From: Paraburkholderia sp. C35
GTDB lineage: Bacteria; Pseudomonadota; Gammaproteobacteria; Burkholderiales; Burkholderiaceae
Length of the DNA stretch: 64,000 nucleotides
Reading direction: 5' to 3'
Assembly (NCBI RefSeq): GCF_003121405.1
Contig: NZ_QBUY01000025.1
Span: forward strand, 23,390 to 87,389
Shown: positions 50,470 through 60,365 of the stretch, piece by piece
How positions within the stretch are numbered: position 1 is the stretch's first letter
Layout: the number at the start of each line of letters is the position of its first letter
Translations under genes and position numbers: made by a program
The notes under the pieces: model-generated
Seen by the model: the letters and a program-made list of their open reading frames with translations, nothing else
What the model was told of the DNA's origin: nothing
Databases searched by the model: none

Positions 50470-53124
50470 TCAGACAACGGTGTATTCGAATTCGCCTGTT
50501 TCCGTGGCGCGTGCGCCGATCCGGCTGATCAGCGCGCCATCGGCAATACGCTCCAGCACCTGCTGCGCGATTTCGGGCAGCAGCGTGCCATTCAGAATAT
50601 GATCGACATTACGCGCACCGGAATCCACTTCGGTGCAGCGCGCCAGCACGGCATCGACGAGTGATTCATCCCATTCGAATTCGGCTTTATGATTCGCTTC
50701 GATTCGGCGGCGAATCCGTTCGAGCTTCAATTCGATGATCTCCACGAGCACGTCATCGGAGATCGGATAGTACGGCACGACTTTCATGCGGCCGAGAAAA
50801 GCAGGCTTGAATGCCTTGTACAGTTGCGGTCGCAGCGTTTCGGCCAGAGCTTCGGCATCAGGTATGTCTTCCGCGCTCTTGTTGAGGCACGCCTGCATCA
50901 CAGAAGAAGAACCGACATTCGACGTGAGAATGATCAGCGTATTGCGGAAATCGATTTCGCGTCCTTCCGCATCGTCCATCGTGCCTTTGTCGAATACCTG
51001 GAAGAACATTTCGAGTACATCCGGATGAGCCTTCTCGACTTCATCGAGCAAGACTACCGAATACGGATTGCGCCGCACTGCCTCTGTCAGCACGCCACCT
51101 TCGCCATAACCGACATAACCCGGCGGCGAGCCTTTGAGACCGGACACACTGTGCGCCTCCTGATACTCGCTCATGTTGATGGTGATCATCTTGCGCTCGC
51201 CGCCATACAGGATATCGGCGAGTGCGAGCGCCGTTTCCGTCTTGCCGACACCTGAGGGTCCAACGAACATGAACACGCCGCGCGGTTTGTTCGGGTCTTC
51301 GAGATTCGCGCTCGCGGTACGCACGCGTTGCGCGACTGCTTCGAGCGCGTGGTCCTGACCGATCACACGCGCCGTCAATAGCGGCTGCAAATTCAGCACC
51401 GTGCGCAGTTCGTCCTTCACCATGCGGCCAAGCGGAATGCCCGTCCATGACGCCACGATTTCAGCTATTACGTGCGCATCGACTTGCAACGGGACCATCG
51501 GCGTTGTCTTCTGCAGTTCTGCGAGTTCTGCAATACGTGTGCTCAGCGTTTCGCGCACACTGAAGAGTTCATCCTCGTTGCTTTTGCCCTCACGTGCTGC
51601 ATCGATTTTTTCGCGCGACGCGATGATATCGGCAACGATCGTGCGCTCCTTTTCGTATCGCGTCTGATCGTGTGCCAGCCGTTCGAGATCCGTCGCACGC
51701 TGCTCGCGCAATTCCGTCAGGCGTTTGTCGTGCGATGCGCCACTCGCCGATTCGCGTTCCAGAGCCGCAATTTCCGCGTCGATGCGCTCGAGACGCTTGC
51801 GCGTGTCGTCGATCACGGCGGGCGTCGCGCTCTGCGCAAGTGCGACTTTCGCGCACGCTGTGTCAAGCACGCTGATTGCCTTGTCGGGCAACTGACGTCC
51901 ACTGATATAGCGATGCGACAGGCGCACGGCTTCCGTAATCGCACTATCGAGAATGCGGACGTTGAAGTGCTTCTCCATGAGCGCAGCCATACCGCGCAGC
52001 ATGGCAGCGGCGAGTACTTCATTCGGCTCTTCGATCTTCACGACCTGGAAGCGTCGCGCCAGCGCTGCGTCTTTCTCAAAGTACTTTTTGTATTCGCTCC
52101 ACGTAGTGGCGGCAATGGTACGCAATTCACCACGCGCAAGCGCCGGCTTCAGCAAGTTGGCTGCATCGTTCTGCCCTGCCGTGCCGCCGGCGCCAATAAT
52201 CGTGTGCGCTTCGTCGATAAAGAGAATGATGGGATGCGCACTCTTCTTGACCTCGTCGATCACGCTCTTCAGGCGGTTCTCGAACTCGCCCTTCACACTC
52301 GCTCCCGCTTGCAGCAACCCCATGTCGAGCACATGCAGCGCGACGCCGCGCAATGGCGGCGGAACATCGTCGGCGGCGATGCGCAGCGCCAGCCCTTCGA
52401 CCACAGCCGTTTTACCCACACCCGCTTCGCCTGTCATGATGGGATTGTTCTGGCGGCGGCGCATCAGAATGTCGATGGCCTGGCGAATCTCTGCATCCCG
52501 GCCAATCACGGGGTCGATATGACCGTCACGCGCACGTTGCGTCAGATTGGTCGTGTAAGTATCTAGCGCAGGCGTTTTCGAAGCTGCATTGACGCGTGCG
52601 ATTTCATCCGAAGGCAACGCGCTATCTACCGGTGCCGCGGCAATTTCGCTTTCACGCGAGCCATGCGTCATTTCATCGAACTTGTGCTTCAAGTCCGTCA
52701 CGCGCACTTGCGTGAACAGTGACGACATACGCTGCGCGAATTGCGCGAGATCGGGTGCACTCAGCAATGCGAGCAGCAGATGCCCCGAACGAATGCGCGT
52801 GATCTGCGAGTCGAGCGATGCGATCAGCCACGCCTGTTCGAACAGCGCAATCAGATGAACAGAAAACACAGGCGTGCGCGTATTACCCGTCTTCAGCCGC
52901 TCCAGTTCACGCTCGAGGTCTGCCCGCAACGCATTGACGTCGATGCCGCTTGCCCGCACGACCAAAGGCACATCCGTCGCTGCCTCGTCCAGCAATGCGC
53001 CGAACAGATGTTCCAGATCGACCTCGTAGTGACCGCGCGACAGACAGCGGCTGGCCGCCTGTTCCGCAGCCTGACGGCAGATCGGGTTGAGTTTGGCGAT
53101 CAGGGTTTTCAGTGGCGTGCTCAT
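50470..53124 (-). CDS. tssH: T6SS AAA+ ATPase TssH (ClpV)
   Basis: The 884-residue ClpV disassembles the contracted TssBC sheath. It has the N-domain, AAA1 with Walker A GEAGVGKTAVVEG (about residues 230-242), a middle domain coil, and AAA2 with GPSGVGKTETALA (about 621-633) and VVLLDEVEKAHPDV. It shows the ClpV/TssH type (ClpB-like) without mitochondrial or chaperone context; position within the T6SS genes fixes the role. It follows tssG by 45 bases. Confidence 0.96.
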   Translation of the reverse strand: MSTPLKTLIAKLNPICRQAAEQAASRCLSRGHYEVDLEHLFGALLDEAATDVPLVVRASGIDVNALRADLERELERLKTGNTRTPVFSVHLIALFEQAWLIASLDSQITRIRSGHLLLALLSAPDLAQFAQRMSSLFTQVRVTDLKHKFDEMTHGSRESEIAAAPVDSALPSDEIARVNAASKTPALDTYTTNLTQRARDGHIDPVIGRDAEIRQAIDILMRRRQNNPIMTGEAGVGKTAVVEGLALRIAADDVPPPLRGVALHVLDMGLLQAGASVKGEFENRLKSVIDEVKKSAHPIILFIDEAHTIIGAGGTAGQNDAANLLKPALARGELRTIAATTWSEYKKYFEKDAALARRFQVVKIEEPNEVLAAAMLRGMAALMEKHFNVRILDSAITEAVRLSHRYISGRQLPDKAISVLDTACAKVALAQSATPAVIDDTRKRLERIDAEIAALERESASGASHDKRLTELREQRATDLERLAHDQTRYEKERTIVADIIASREKIDAAREGKSNEDELFSVRETLSTRIAELAELQKTTPMVPLQVDAHVIAEIVASWTGIPLGRMVKDELRTVLNLQPLLTARVIGQDHALEAVAQRVRTASANLEDPNKPRGVFMFVGPSGVGKTETALALADILYGGERKMITINMSEYQEAHSVSGLKGSPPGYVGYGEGGVLTEAVRRNPYSVVLLDEVEKAHPDVLEMFFQVFDKGTMDDAEGREIDFRNTLIILTSNVGSSSVMQACLNKSAEDIPDAEALAETLRPQLYKAFKPAFLGRMKVVPYYPISDDVLVEIIELKLERIRRRIEANHKAEFEWDESLVDAVLARCTEVDSGARNVDHILNGTLLPEIAQQVLERIADGALISRIGARATETGEFEYTVV

Positions 53125-53169
53125 GGCGTACGGTCCGATGTGTCGTGTGTCGTTGTTCTTTAACTGCCG

Positions 53170-54255
53170 TCAGTGGATCACGTGCAGTTCATAGCGGGCG
53201 TCCGCGCGATCTTCAGCCGTGTCGTGCGTGCAGAGAAACGCGTCCCAGCCCAGGCGCGAACCTTTGCCGAGGATGCTCGGGCCGACGTCCTCATGACGCA
53301 GTTTCAGCTTCACTTCGTATTCGAGCGTGACGCCGGCCAGCAATGTCAGCATGCGCTCCAGTGCAACCGCGCGTTCTGCGCCGGGCAGAAACGCTTCATA
53401 GTCCGATTTCTTCAGCGGGCCGAGCACGAGACGCACGCGCATGTCGCGCTGCCACACTCGCGTGCCCGCGAGCGCTGTCGCGCCAAGCGTGGCGTTGACG
53501 CTGCCGAGCACCGTCAATTGATCGAGCGGCACGTCATACCATTTGCCAATGAACTGCTCGACCTGCACGGGGACATTGAAGTACTCGGACAGGTTGCGCT
53601 GCAGATAGGCCCCCGATACAGGCCGATGCCTTGCCGCGAGCGCATACCCCGCAATCGCTTCATCGAACAGCGCGCCCTCGCCGCCTTGCAGGCTCGCACG
53701 CGTATCCGCATCGCCGACACCCGCCAGCGAACGCAGCAGCGGCAAATAGCGTTCATCGCGATCGAGTTCATAGTGAAACGGCAAGCGGTACTTTTTCCAT
53801 GCCGCATAAAAGAGCGCCGTCGCACGGCTCGAAAAGATGTCGAAGAACTCGCGTGCCGCACGATCACGCGACACCTGCTCGCGGTTGATCAGTTGCTCCG
53901 TGTAGTTCAGCGGCAACGCGCCTTGTCCACCAAGCAAGCCGAAGAATGCGGGTGTCAGGTCGACCTTTTCGATCGAATCGTCGCGCAGCGCCGCAGTACG
54001 CTGCGCCTTCTCTTTGAGCGCATTGCCGTCTTCGTCATACGGCACGGCTGATTGAATCTCGCTGGGTGGAAACGCCAGCGATAAGGTCGTGCGAAACGTC
54101 ATGCGTTGTGCGACAACATCGCCCGTACGCTGGGACGCTTCCTGCCCGAACCATTTTTCGAGCAGACGCACCGCCTGAAAGAATTCAAAGCGATGCGGCT
54201 CGTCGAGCAACTGCTCGACTACGCCAGGATCGATTCGCCGCTGCGCGGTTTGCAT
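53170..54255 (-). CDS. tssG: T6SS baseplate subunit TssG
   Basis: TssG (361 aa) forms baseplate wedges with TssF. Recognised by RFEFFQAVRLLEKWFG at the N-terminus, LTPAFFGLLGGQGALPLNYTE, and RHRPVSGAYLQRNLSEYF. ATG 54255 overlaps the end of tssF by 37 bases, indicating coupled translation of the two wedge partners, an overlap longer than the 4-base overlaps of other gene pairs here. Confidence 0.95.
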   Translation of the reverse strand: MQTAQRRIDPGVVEQLLDEPHRFEFFQAVRLLEKWFGQEASQRTGDVVAQRMTFRTTLSLAFPPSEIQSAVPYDEDGNALKEKAQRTAALRDDSIEKVDLTPAFFGLLGGQGALPLNYTEQLINREQVSRDRAAREFFDIFSSRATALFYAAWKKYRLPFHYELDRDERYLPLLRSLAGVGDADTRASLQGGEGALFDEAIAGYALAARHRPVSGAYLQRNLSEYFNVPVQVEQFIGKWYDVPLDQLTVLGSVNATLGATALAGTRVWQRDMRVRLVLGPLKKSDYEAFLPGAERAVALERMLTLLAGVTLEYEVKLKLRHEDVGPSILGKGSRLGWDAFLCTHDTAEDRADARYELHVIH

Positions 54256-56060
54256 CGCAAGATCTCCTCGCCCGTGCGCTTCGACACGACGACCAGTTGC
54301 ACAAAGCTGTTCAGGTGAACATAGAGCCCAAAGAATCGATCGATCACGCCGACAAACGAAGCGAGACTGGCACCGACAAAATGTTCTTCATCCACGGTCA
54401 GCCGTACCTCGATGCCTCGCACGAAGGTCGCGAATGGATTACCTGGCAACCACTGCACCGCTGCCCGCTGGTCGATACCTGTAATGCCGTCCACATGACG
54501 CGCGGAGACCGCCGTGCGCCGCAAATCGTAGAGCGCGAGCATTTCCTTGAGCGCGGACAGGCCGCTGCCCGCAAGCGAAACATGGTTGAGCGCGAGATGT
54601 GAAATCAGACGCCAATGCGCCGAGCGGCCTCGCTCGAAACGAACGCTCGGTGTCGGGCGGCGTAGCAGCGTCAGCGTGCTCGCCAGTGAGCCGCCTTCGA
54701 GGAACAGATCGCCGCCTTCGAGGCCCGCTGCGAGTTGCGCAGGCAGATCGCGATTCGTACAGGTGAGATCGACGCTGAGTGTGTCCGTTTGCGGCGCCGA
54801 CGGTTCGAAGTCGATATCGACGATCGAGATTTCCGTCTCGTAGCCCGGACTCTTTTGCGCAACCCAGTCATTACGGCGCGCGAACCAGTAGTGACCCGCT
54901 CGCTGCGCTTCGCCGTGATGCAGCGAATAGAACGGGCGAAATTCTGTTACCGATTCACCATCGGCCTGTTGACGCACCAGCTTCACGGAATCGATCGAAT
55001 AGACTTCATACGCGAATGCTCGCCGCGCTTCCGCGACTACGGGATATGAAACGGCCTGGTGACTGATACGAATCGGCTCGCCGTGCTGCCTGAACAGATT
55101 GACGACGGGTGTGCAGAAAAGCCGCAGATTCTGCGCAGACAATGCATCGAGTAATCGCGCGACGTTCGAGTCACTCCGGACGTCTTTCAGCACCACATGC
55201 AGCGTGATGCGATGGCAGCGGCCGCTTGCGCGCAGCATCGCCGCGAGATCGAAATCGGCGAAACTGAATTTGTCGGGGAACGCAAAGTACTCGGTCAACA
55301 GCCGGTACGCGGGATGCGACTTTGCCGGATAGTCGATCAATGCATCCTGTTCGTCGAAACCAGCCTGTTCCAGCGGCACGTTGCGCAATGCCTTCCATAC
55401 GCCGTTGCGCTCGGGTTCGACATACGCCGCGATGGCGTGCATGAAAAGACAATCGGATAACGCCGCCACGAACGACTGCTCGCCGTGCAAATGCGTGCGC
55501 AAAGTACTGAGCTTCAGCGCACCGAGATCGAGTTGCGGTGCGGTCGATTCGAAAGTAATCGACAGCAGGCCAGTCGCACTGGCGGGCAGTACCGTCGCGC
55601 TCGGCGCCATGGCAACTGACGTGAACTTCGCTTCCGAGATGCGAATGGGTGCGAGCGTCACGTCATACGCGGTTCGAAAACGGCATTGCACGCCGCGTAT
55701 CGGGCGTGACTTCAGTTCAGTGCCGCGTTCGATAGTGGCCGGTTGCGTCAGATTGCTGACGCCGCTCGACAAACCGAATTGTGCAATCGAGCACGAAGGA
55801 AATGGCCGCAGATAGTGCGGATAAAGCACTTCAAAAAGTGCTTCGGTGAATTCGGGGTAGTCGTCGTCGAGTTTCTTGTTGATGCGTGCGCCCAATAGCG
55901 CGAACGACTCGATCATGCGCTCGACGTGCGGGTCTTCGCAATGCTCGCCCGTCATCGCAAGGCGCGCGGCGATCTTCGGATAGCGCTCTGCGAAGTCTCG
56001 CGAATAGCGCCGCAAAAACGACAACTCACGCTCGTAATACGGCAGCAGTTCTTCCATCAC
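54219..56060 (-). CDS. tssF: T6SS baseplate subunit TssF
   Basis: TssF (613 aa) is the main wedge component. The N-terminus MMEELLPYYERELSFLRR followed by FAERYPKIAARLAM is characteristic of the family, as are HVERMIESFALLGARINKKL and EFTEALFEVLYPHYLRPFPS. It binds TssG, TssE and TssK. It follows tssE by 52 bases and overlaps tssG at its 3' end. Confidence 0.96.
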   Translation of the reverse strand: MMEELLPYYERELSFLRRYSRDFAERYPKIAARLAMTGEHCEDPHVERMIESFALLGARINKKLDDDYPEFTEALFEVLYPHYLRPFPSCSIAQFGLSSGVSNLTQPATIERGTELKSRPIRGVQCRFRTAYDVTLAPIRISEAKFTSVAMAPSATVLPASATGLLSITFESTAPQLDLGALKLSTLRTHLHGEQSFVAALSDCLFMHAIAAYVEPERNGVWKALRNVPLEQAGFDEQDALIDYPAKSHPAYRLLTEYFAFPDKFSFADFDLAAMLRASGRCHRITLHVVLKDVRSDSNVARLLDALSAQNLRLFCTPVVNLFRQHGEPIRISHQAVSYPVVAEARRAFAYEVYSIDSVKLVRQQADGESVTEFRPFYSLHHGEAQRAGHYWFARRNDWVAQKSPGYETEISIVDIDFEPSAPQTDTLSVDLTCTNRDLPAQLAAGLEGGDLFLEGGSLASTLTLLRRPTPSVRFERGRSAHWRLISHLALNHVSLAGSGLSALKEMLALYDLRRTAVSARHVDGITGIDQRAAVQWLPGNPFATFVRGIEVRLTVDEEHFVGASLASFVGVIDRFFGLYVHLNSFVQLVVVSKRTGEEILRCKPRSGESILA

Positions 56061-56112
56061 TCCATCCCCGAGCGAGATCTTTCCGCTTCGGCCTGATAGC
56101 AGGCCCGCGGTA

Positions 56113-56592
56113 TCACAGCTTCGCGCGTGCGCGCGTCACCGAATATTGCAAGGTCGACGGATGCAGCATCGCGTCGAAACTCACCGGCTCTTCTGCCGGA
56201 TGCACCACCAGCAAAGCCTGAATGGCAAAGTACAGCGCATTAGTAGACTGCTCGTTCAATTCCAGCGTGACGGCCACCTGTTGCAGGCGCGGCTCGTGCC
56301 GTCCAATTGCCTGCTGGATCGACTTGCAGATAAACATGCGGTCATAGTGGCTCGCCAGACTCAAACCGGAGAAGTCATTCAGCCCATAGGTGAGCACCGA
56401 ACGCTGGCACTCGGGCAACGCGGCCAGTTCGGCTTCCGTCAACGCAATGCGCGTGTTAAGAATCGCCTCGACATCGCGCGCGACATTCGACTTCAACTCT
56501 TCCAGCGACAGTTGCCGCATGGCGGCGGCTGCCGGCACATGCGGTTCGTCGTCGAACAGCTTGTCGAAGAAACTGGGTTCGAATCGCTTCAT
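56113..56592 (-). CDS. tssE: T6SS baseplate subunit TssE (gp25-like)
   Basis: TssE (159 aa) is the gp25-like baseplate protein that nucleates sheath assembly. It shows the gp25 segment LKSNVARDVEAILNTRIAL and the YGLNDFSGLSLASHYDR block. ATG 56592 (MKRFEPSFFDKLFDD) is chosen because upstream frame to 56640 lacks family similarity. It follows hcp by 70 bases in the operon. Confidence 0.94.
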   Translation of the reverse strand: MKRFEPSFFDKLFDDEPHVPAAAAMRQLSLEELKSNVARDVEAILNTRIALTEAELAALPECQRSVLTYGLNDFSGLSLASHYDRMFICKSIQQAIGRHEPRLQQVAVTLELNEQSTNALYFAIQALLVVHPAEEPVSFDAMLHPSTLQYSVTRARAKL

Positions 56593-56662
56593 CGGATTGC
56601 GTCGAGCGGCATTAACAGCGCAAGCGGGTTCGCTGACCAAACGGCACGCGAACCCGCCGTCA

Positions 56663-57166
56663 TCAGACCGCGTACGTCTTGTCGTTCTTCGTCAGGCTCC
56701 ACGCGCCTTGTGCATTGCCGCCCTGATTGCCGCCAATCTTCTGCTGCGTGTACTTCCATTGCACGGCAGCGTACTTGAGCGAAAACGCTTCAGTCGGCAG
56801 ACCTTCGCCGACCACGCTCGGTGCGATGCTCGAGATGATCACGTACTTGAGCTTCACTTCCAGGTATTTGATGCGATTACCTTCGCCGTCCGAGCGCATG
56901 AAGTCGATCGTCACTTCGTCGAAGGTCGTGCCGCCCGAAGCGTGCTGATACAGCAGTGGGCTGACCACGTCGATGTCTTTCGTGAACTCCATGTCGGCGT
57001 GTTCGCAACGCTCCGACGTGTGACCACCCGCCGTCGACGCCGTTGCCGAACGCGGCTGCGTGATCGCATGCGTCCACGAGTCGATTTCGATCCAGCCTTG
57101 ATGGTCCTTGTCGGCAGATTCTCCCTTGATTGCAGGATTGCCGAACTTTAAGTAGATGTCCTTCAT
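56663..57166 (-). CDS. hcp: T6SS tube protein Hcp (TssD)
   Basis: Hcp (167 aa) builds the inner tube, is exported on firing, and can carry effectors. N-terminal MKDIYLKFGNPAIKGES and the GGTTFDEVTIDFMRSDG block mark the family. GGAGTCGCG precedes ATG 57166, rejecting the longer frame to 57199. It lies between tssC and tssE, separated from tssC by 74 bases, where a separate promoter or processing site is often found. Confidence 0.96.
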   Translation of the reverse strand: MKDIYLKFGNPAIKGESADKDHQGWIEIDSWTHAITQPRSATASTAGGHTSERCEHADMEFTKDIDVVSPLLYQHASGGTTFDEVTIDFMRSDGEGNRIKYLEVKLKYVIISSIAPSVVGEGLPTEAFSLKYAAVQWKYTQQKIGGNQGGNAQGAWSLTKNDKTYAV

Positions 57167-57240
57167 ATTTTCGCGACTCCCCAAAGAGGTGGTTTTCACA
57201 GCGACCCGGGCGGCCTACCCGGGCGCACTGATTCCGTTTA

Positions 57241-58728
57241 TCAATTAGCCGGCTTAGGCAGGTCCGCCACGAGGCGCAAGGAAATCGAGAGCTCGTCCAG
57301 CTGGAAGTGCGGGCGCAGGAACGCGACCGAACGATACGAGCCGGGTTTGCCCGGAATTTCCGCGACCTGGATCGAGGCCTCGCGCAGCGGGAACTGCGCT
57401 TTCTGTTCCTGGCTCGCGTTGTCGTCGAGCAGCACGTATTGCGAGATCCAGCGGTTCAGAAACACTTCGACGTTTTGCGCCGATGCAAAGCTGCCGATCT
57501 TGTCGCGCATCATCGCCTTCAGGTAGTGCGCCACGCGCGATACCGAGAAGATGTACTGCAATTGCGCGGAGAGCACGGAATTCGCATTCGCGCTATCGGT
57601 GTTGTACTTTTTAGGCTTCTGCACCGACTGTGCAGCGAAGAACGCGGCGTAGTCGGAGTTCTTGCAATGCACGAGCGGAATAAAGCCGAGATCACTCAGT
57701 TCTTTTTCGCGGCGATCGGTGATGGCGATTTCAGTCGGACACTTCAGCGCGATTTCGCCGTCGTCGGTCTTGAAGGTATGCGTTGGCAGATCTTCGACCA
57801 GACCGCCGCCCTCTACGCCGCGAATCGCTGCGCACCAGCCAAAGTCGTCGAATGCTGCCGTCAGGCGTGCGGCAAACGCCCACGCCGCATTGCACCACAG
57901 GTATTTGCTGTGATCGGTGCCGTCCACGTCTTCGACGAAATTAAAGCCTTCCGCAGTGGCGCCGTCTTTCGGATTGAACGGCAGACGCCCCAGAAAGCGC
58001 GGCAATGTCAGACCGACGTAGCGCGAATCTTCTGCGTCGCGGAATGACTTCCACTTCGCGTATTCGACGGTGTCGAACACCTTGCCGAGATCGCGCGGCT
58101 TGCCGAGATCCGCAAAGCTCTCGAGTCCAAGCAGTTCGGGCGACGCCGATGCAATGAACGGCGCGTGCGCAGCCGCCGCGACGTGCGACATCTGCTCGAT
58201 GAAGTACATATCTTCCGGCTGACGCGTCACTTCGAAATCGCCGATCAATGCTCCGAACGGCGAGCCGCCGAAAGTGCCGAACTCTTCTTCATAGACCTTT
58301 TTGAAGAGCGCGCTCTGGTCGAATTCGATTGCCGTCTTGAAGTCACGCACGAGGTCGCGCTTCGGCGCATGCAGCGCCTTGATCTTGATCGTCGAGCCGG
58401 TATTGCTTTCCTTGCACAGGTAATCCAGCCCACGCCACGTGCTTTCCATGCGCTGAAATTCAGGTGCATGCATCACGGCACTCAATTGATCGGAGATGAG
58501 ACGGTCGAGTTCTGCGACGCGCGCGTCGATGGTCGCCGACAGGTTGTCCGACACGATCACCGTGCCGTCCAGTACCTGATTGACGAGTTCGCCGATCAGA
58601 TCTTTCGCGCGTGCGTGCTCGGATTCGGATTTCGCTACCTTGCTCTTCTCGACGATTTCATCGAGTAGCGATACGCCTTCACCCGCCTGCGCATCGGAAT
58701 AGTGGGCTGCAGCCGCTTGCTGATTCAT
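57241..58728 (-). CDS. tssC: T6SS sheath large subunit TssC
   Basis: TssC (495 aa) polymerises with TssB into the contractile sheath. Family blocks are FQRMESTWRGLDYLCKES, FGTFGGSPFGALIGDFEV, and the C-terminal PHFQLDELSISLRLVADL. GGGGGTAAC precedes ATG 58728. It follows tssB by 23 bases. Confidence 0.97.
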   Translation of the reverse strand: MNQQAAAAHYSDAQAGEGVSLLDEIVEKSKVAKSESEHARAKDLIGELVNQVLDGTVIVSDNLSATIDARVAELDRLISDQLSAVMHAPEFQRMESTWRGLDYLCKESNTGSTIKIKALHAPKRDLVRDFKTAIEFDQSALFKKVYEEEFGTFGGSPFGALIGDFEVTRQPEDMYFIEQMSHVAAAAHAPFIASASPELLGLESFADLGKPRDLGKVFDTVEYAKWKSFRDAEDSRYVGLTLPRFLGRLPFNPKDGATAEGFNFVEDVDGTDHSKYLWCNAAWAFAARLTAAFDDFGWCAAIRGVEGGGLVEDLPTHTFKTDDGEIALKCPTEIAITDRREKELSDLGFIPLVHCKNSDYAAFFAAQSVQKPKKYNTDSANANSVLSAQLQYIFSVSRVAHYLKAMMRDKIGSFASAQNVEVFLNRWISQYVLLDDNASQEQKAQFPLREASIQVAEIPGKPGSYRSVAFLRPHFQLDELSISLRLVADLPKPAN

Positions 58729-58751
58729 GTTACCCCCGGTGCCTGATGAGG

Positions 58752-59300
58752 CTACTTGTTCTCGTCGGTATGCGATTCGCCGTCTGCGCTGCCGCCTTCG
58801 GCATGTTGCGTCGTGCCAGCGAGCGCCTGCAATTGCTGCGTATTCTTCAGCACTTCGCCGAGCAGATCTTCGAGCTTGTCGTTGCCCGCCAGCTTGTTGC
58901 GAAGATCAGCGAGCTTCGAGCGTGCGTCGAGCAGCCGGCGCAGCGGTTCGATCTGCTCGACGACTTCGTCGGGATTGAAGTCGGCCATCGAACGGAATCG
59001 CAGATCGACGCCGAACTTTCCGCCCGCACCACTCAGGCGGTTTTCCACCTGAAATGCCGCACGCGGCTCGATCGCCTTCATGACGTCGTCGAAATTATCG
59101 CGGTCGATACTGACGAACTTGCGGTCGCGCAGCTTCGGCTGCTCGACTTCCGATTGCCCGGCGAGATCAGCCACCACGCCGACAACGAACGGCAGCTCTT
59201 TGACTTCGATCGCATCGCCGCGCTCGACCTCATAGGTCAGTTGGACGCGCGGCGGCCGCACTTTCTGCAAGCGCTTCTGAATACTTTCTTTCTTGGCCAT
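58752..59300 (-). CDS. tssB: T6SS sheath small subunit TssB
   Basis: TssB (182 aa) is the small sheath subunit. Family features are RVQLTYEVERGDAIEVKEL, PFVVGVVADLAGQSEVE, and FVSIDRDNFDDVMKAIEP. The last 25 residues are acidic and low complexity. GGGAGCCGACG precedes ATG 59300. The lipoprotein gene stops 40 bases upstream. Confidence 0.96.
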   Translation of the reverse strand: MAKKESIQKRLQKVRPPRVQLTYEVERGDAIEVKELPFVVGVVADLAGQSEVEQPKLRDRKFVSIDRDNFDDVMKAIEPRAAFQVENRLSGAGGKFGVDLRFRSMADFNPDEVVEQIEPLRRLLDARSKLADLRNKLAGNDKLEDLLGEVLKNTQQLQALAGTTQHAEGGSADGESHTDENK

Positions 59301-59340
59301 CGTCGGCTCCCGGGTGCGTGTAGTTCAGACCAGCGTGTTA

Positions 59341-60024
59341 TCAGCGCAGTGCGCTAAAGGGATCGGACGCGCCGCCGCTTTGTGCGGCTTTCGCCGGCGC
59401 AGCAGCGGGCGCGGCGGGCGCTTGCGCAGGGGCCGTGGGCGCCGGCGGCGTGGCCGCGCTGCTATCCGCGGAATCGGTCGCCTTCGGCGCCTGCTTTGCC
59501 ACGTGGCGCACCACGCGGCGCTTCTTCACGACCTGCTTGTCGCTCGGGTCGGGCGGGAACAGCGTCGCTTCACCGAGCGTGTCGCGCAGCTGCTTCGCCA
59601 GCGTTTGCGCGTCCGATTTCGCATCGCCTGCGAGGGCTGCATCCTGACGCAGCTCGCCCAGCGATTGCGTGGCGACGCGCAAGCCCGCGACGGCCAGCAC
59701 GCTCTTCGCCTGACGATCTGTCTGGTCGCGCTGCAATGCTTCCTGCGCGGCAACGATGGCCTGGCCGTAATGGCCTTGCGTGAACTGGATCTGCGCAATA
59801 CGCGACCACGGCTCTTCACGCGTCGGATCGGTTTTGGCCAATTGCTGATAAAGCGCGATGGCGCGATCCTGATCGCCATTCTTCGCTACGGTATCTGCGT
59901 CGCTGAGCGCCTTATTAAATGCTTCAGGCGTGGGCGGAGTGGAGTTTCCCTGCGTGGCGCATCCGGCAATCATGCCGCATACCAGCACTGCCCCAGAAAG
60001 ACTGGTAAAGAGCCGATTTTTCAT
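59341..60024 (-). CDS. T6SS-associated TPR lipoprotein
   Basis: A 227-residue lipoprotein with lipobox CGMIAGC (lipidated C22, followed by Ala so likely outer membrane), TPR-like helices (DADTVAKNGDQDRAIALYQQL and EEPWSRIAQIQFTQGHYGQA, then IVAAQEALQRDQTD), and an Ala/Pro-rich tail ending SDPFSALR. It starts the minus-strand T6SS operon, 40 bases before tssB, a position where small lipoproteins occur in other Burkholderia T6SS clusters. GGTGAAACAACG precedes ATG 60024; the longer frame to 60132 is not favoured. Role unknown, perhaps an outer-membrane pilot. Confidence 0.85.
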   Translation of the reverse strand: MKNRLFTSLSGAVLVCGMIAGCATQGNSTPPTPEAFNKALSDADTVAKNGDQDRAIALYQQLAKTDPTREEPWSRIAQIQFTQGHYGQAIVAAQEALQRDQTDRQAKSVLAVAGLRVATQSLGELRQDAALAGDAKSDAQTLAKQLRDTLGEATLFPPDPSDKQVVKKRRVVRHVAKQAPKATDSADSSAATPPAPTAPAQAPAAPAAAPAKAAQSGGASDPFSALR

Positions 60025-60187
60025 CGTTGTTTCACCGCCGTTGCGAATTTTATAATCAGGAAGAAAACGGTTTTGCTTTGCACTAAGTGCGCGCGTATAG
60101 TACAGGCCAATTTTTATTAATTCAACTTTCATCTGCAGAAGGAAAACTCAGAGAAGGCGTCAATACAATAACGTTAAGTCGACCGGT

Positions 60188-60237
60188 AAATTATTGCCAT
60201 TCGCCATTCATCGCGCATCAGTTTGTGGCAATAATTT
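60188..60237. repeat. Perfect 12-bp inverted repeat in the T6SS control region
   Basis: AAATTATTGCCA (60188-60199) and TGGCAATAATTT (60226-60237) are exact reverse complements separated by 26 bases (38 bp centre to centre). It lies about 140 bases upstream of tssJ. Two half-sites of one regulator, or a large hairpin, are both possible. Confidence 0.6.
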
Positions 60238-60345
60238 CCTGACGCTTCTGGTATTGCCGGGCATTGAATCCGTACTTCATCCCGGCATGCGCAGGGTGAA
60301 AACGAACCACTTATCGACCGTTTTTAATCGACAATTCGACGGGGC

Positions 60346-60365
60346 GACCGGCTTGAATGCCGGTC
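60346..60365 (+). other. GC hairpin directly upstream of tssJ
   Basis: GACCGGC (60346-60352) and GCCGGTC (60359-60365) form a 7-bp stem with a 6-base loop, ending 8 bases before the tssJ ATG. It overlaps the region where the ribosome-binding site should be; only a weak AGA is seen at 60371. It may modulate tssJ translation. Confidence 0.45.
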
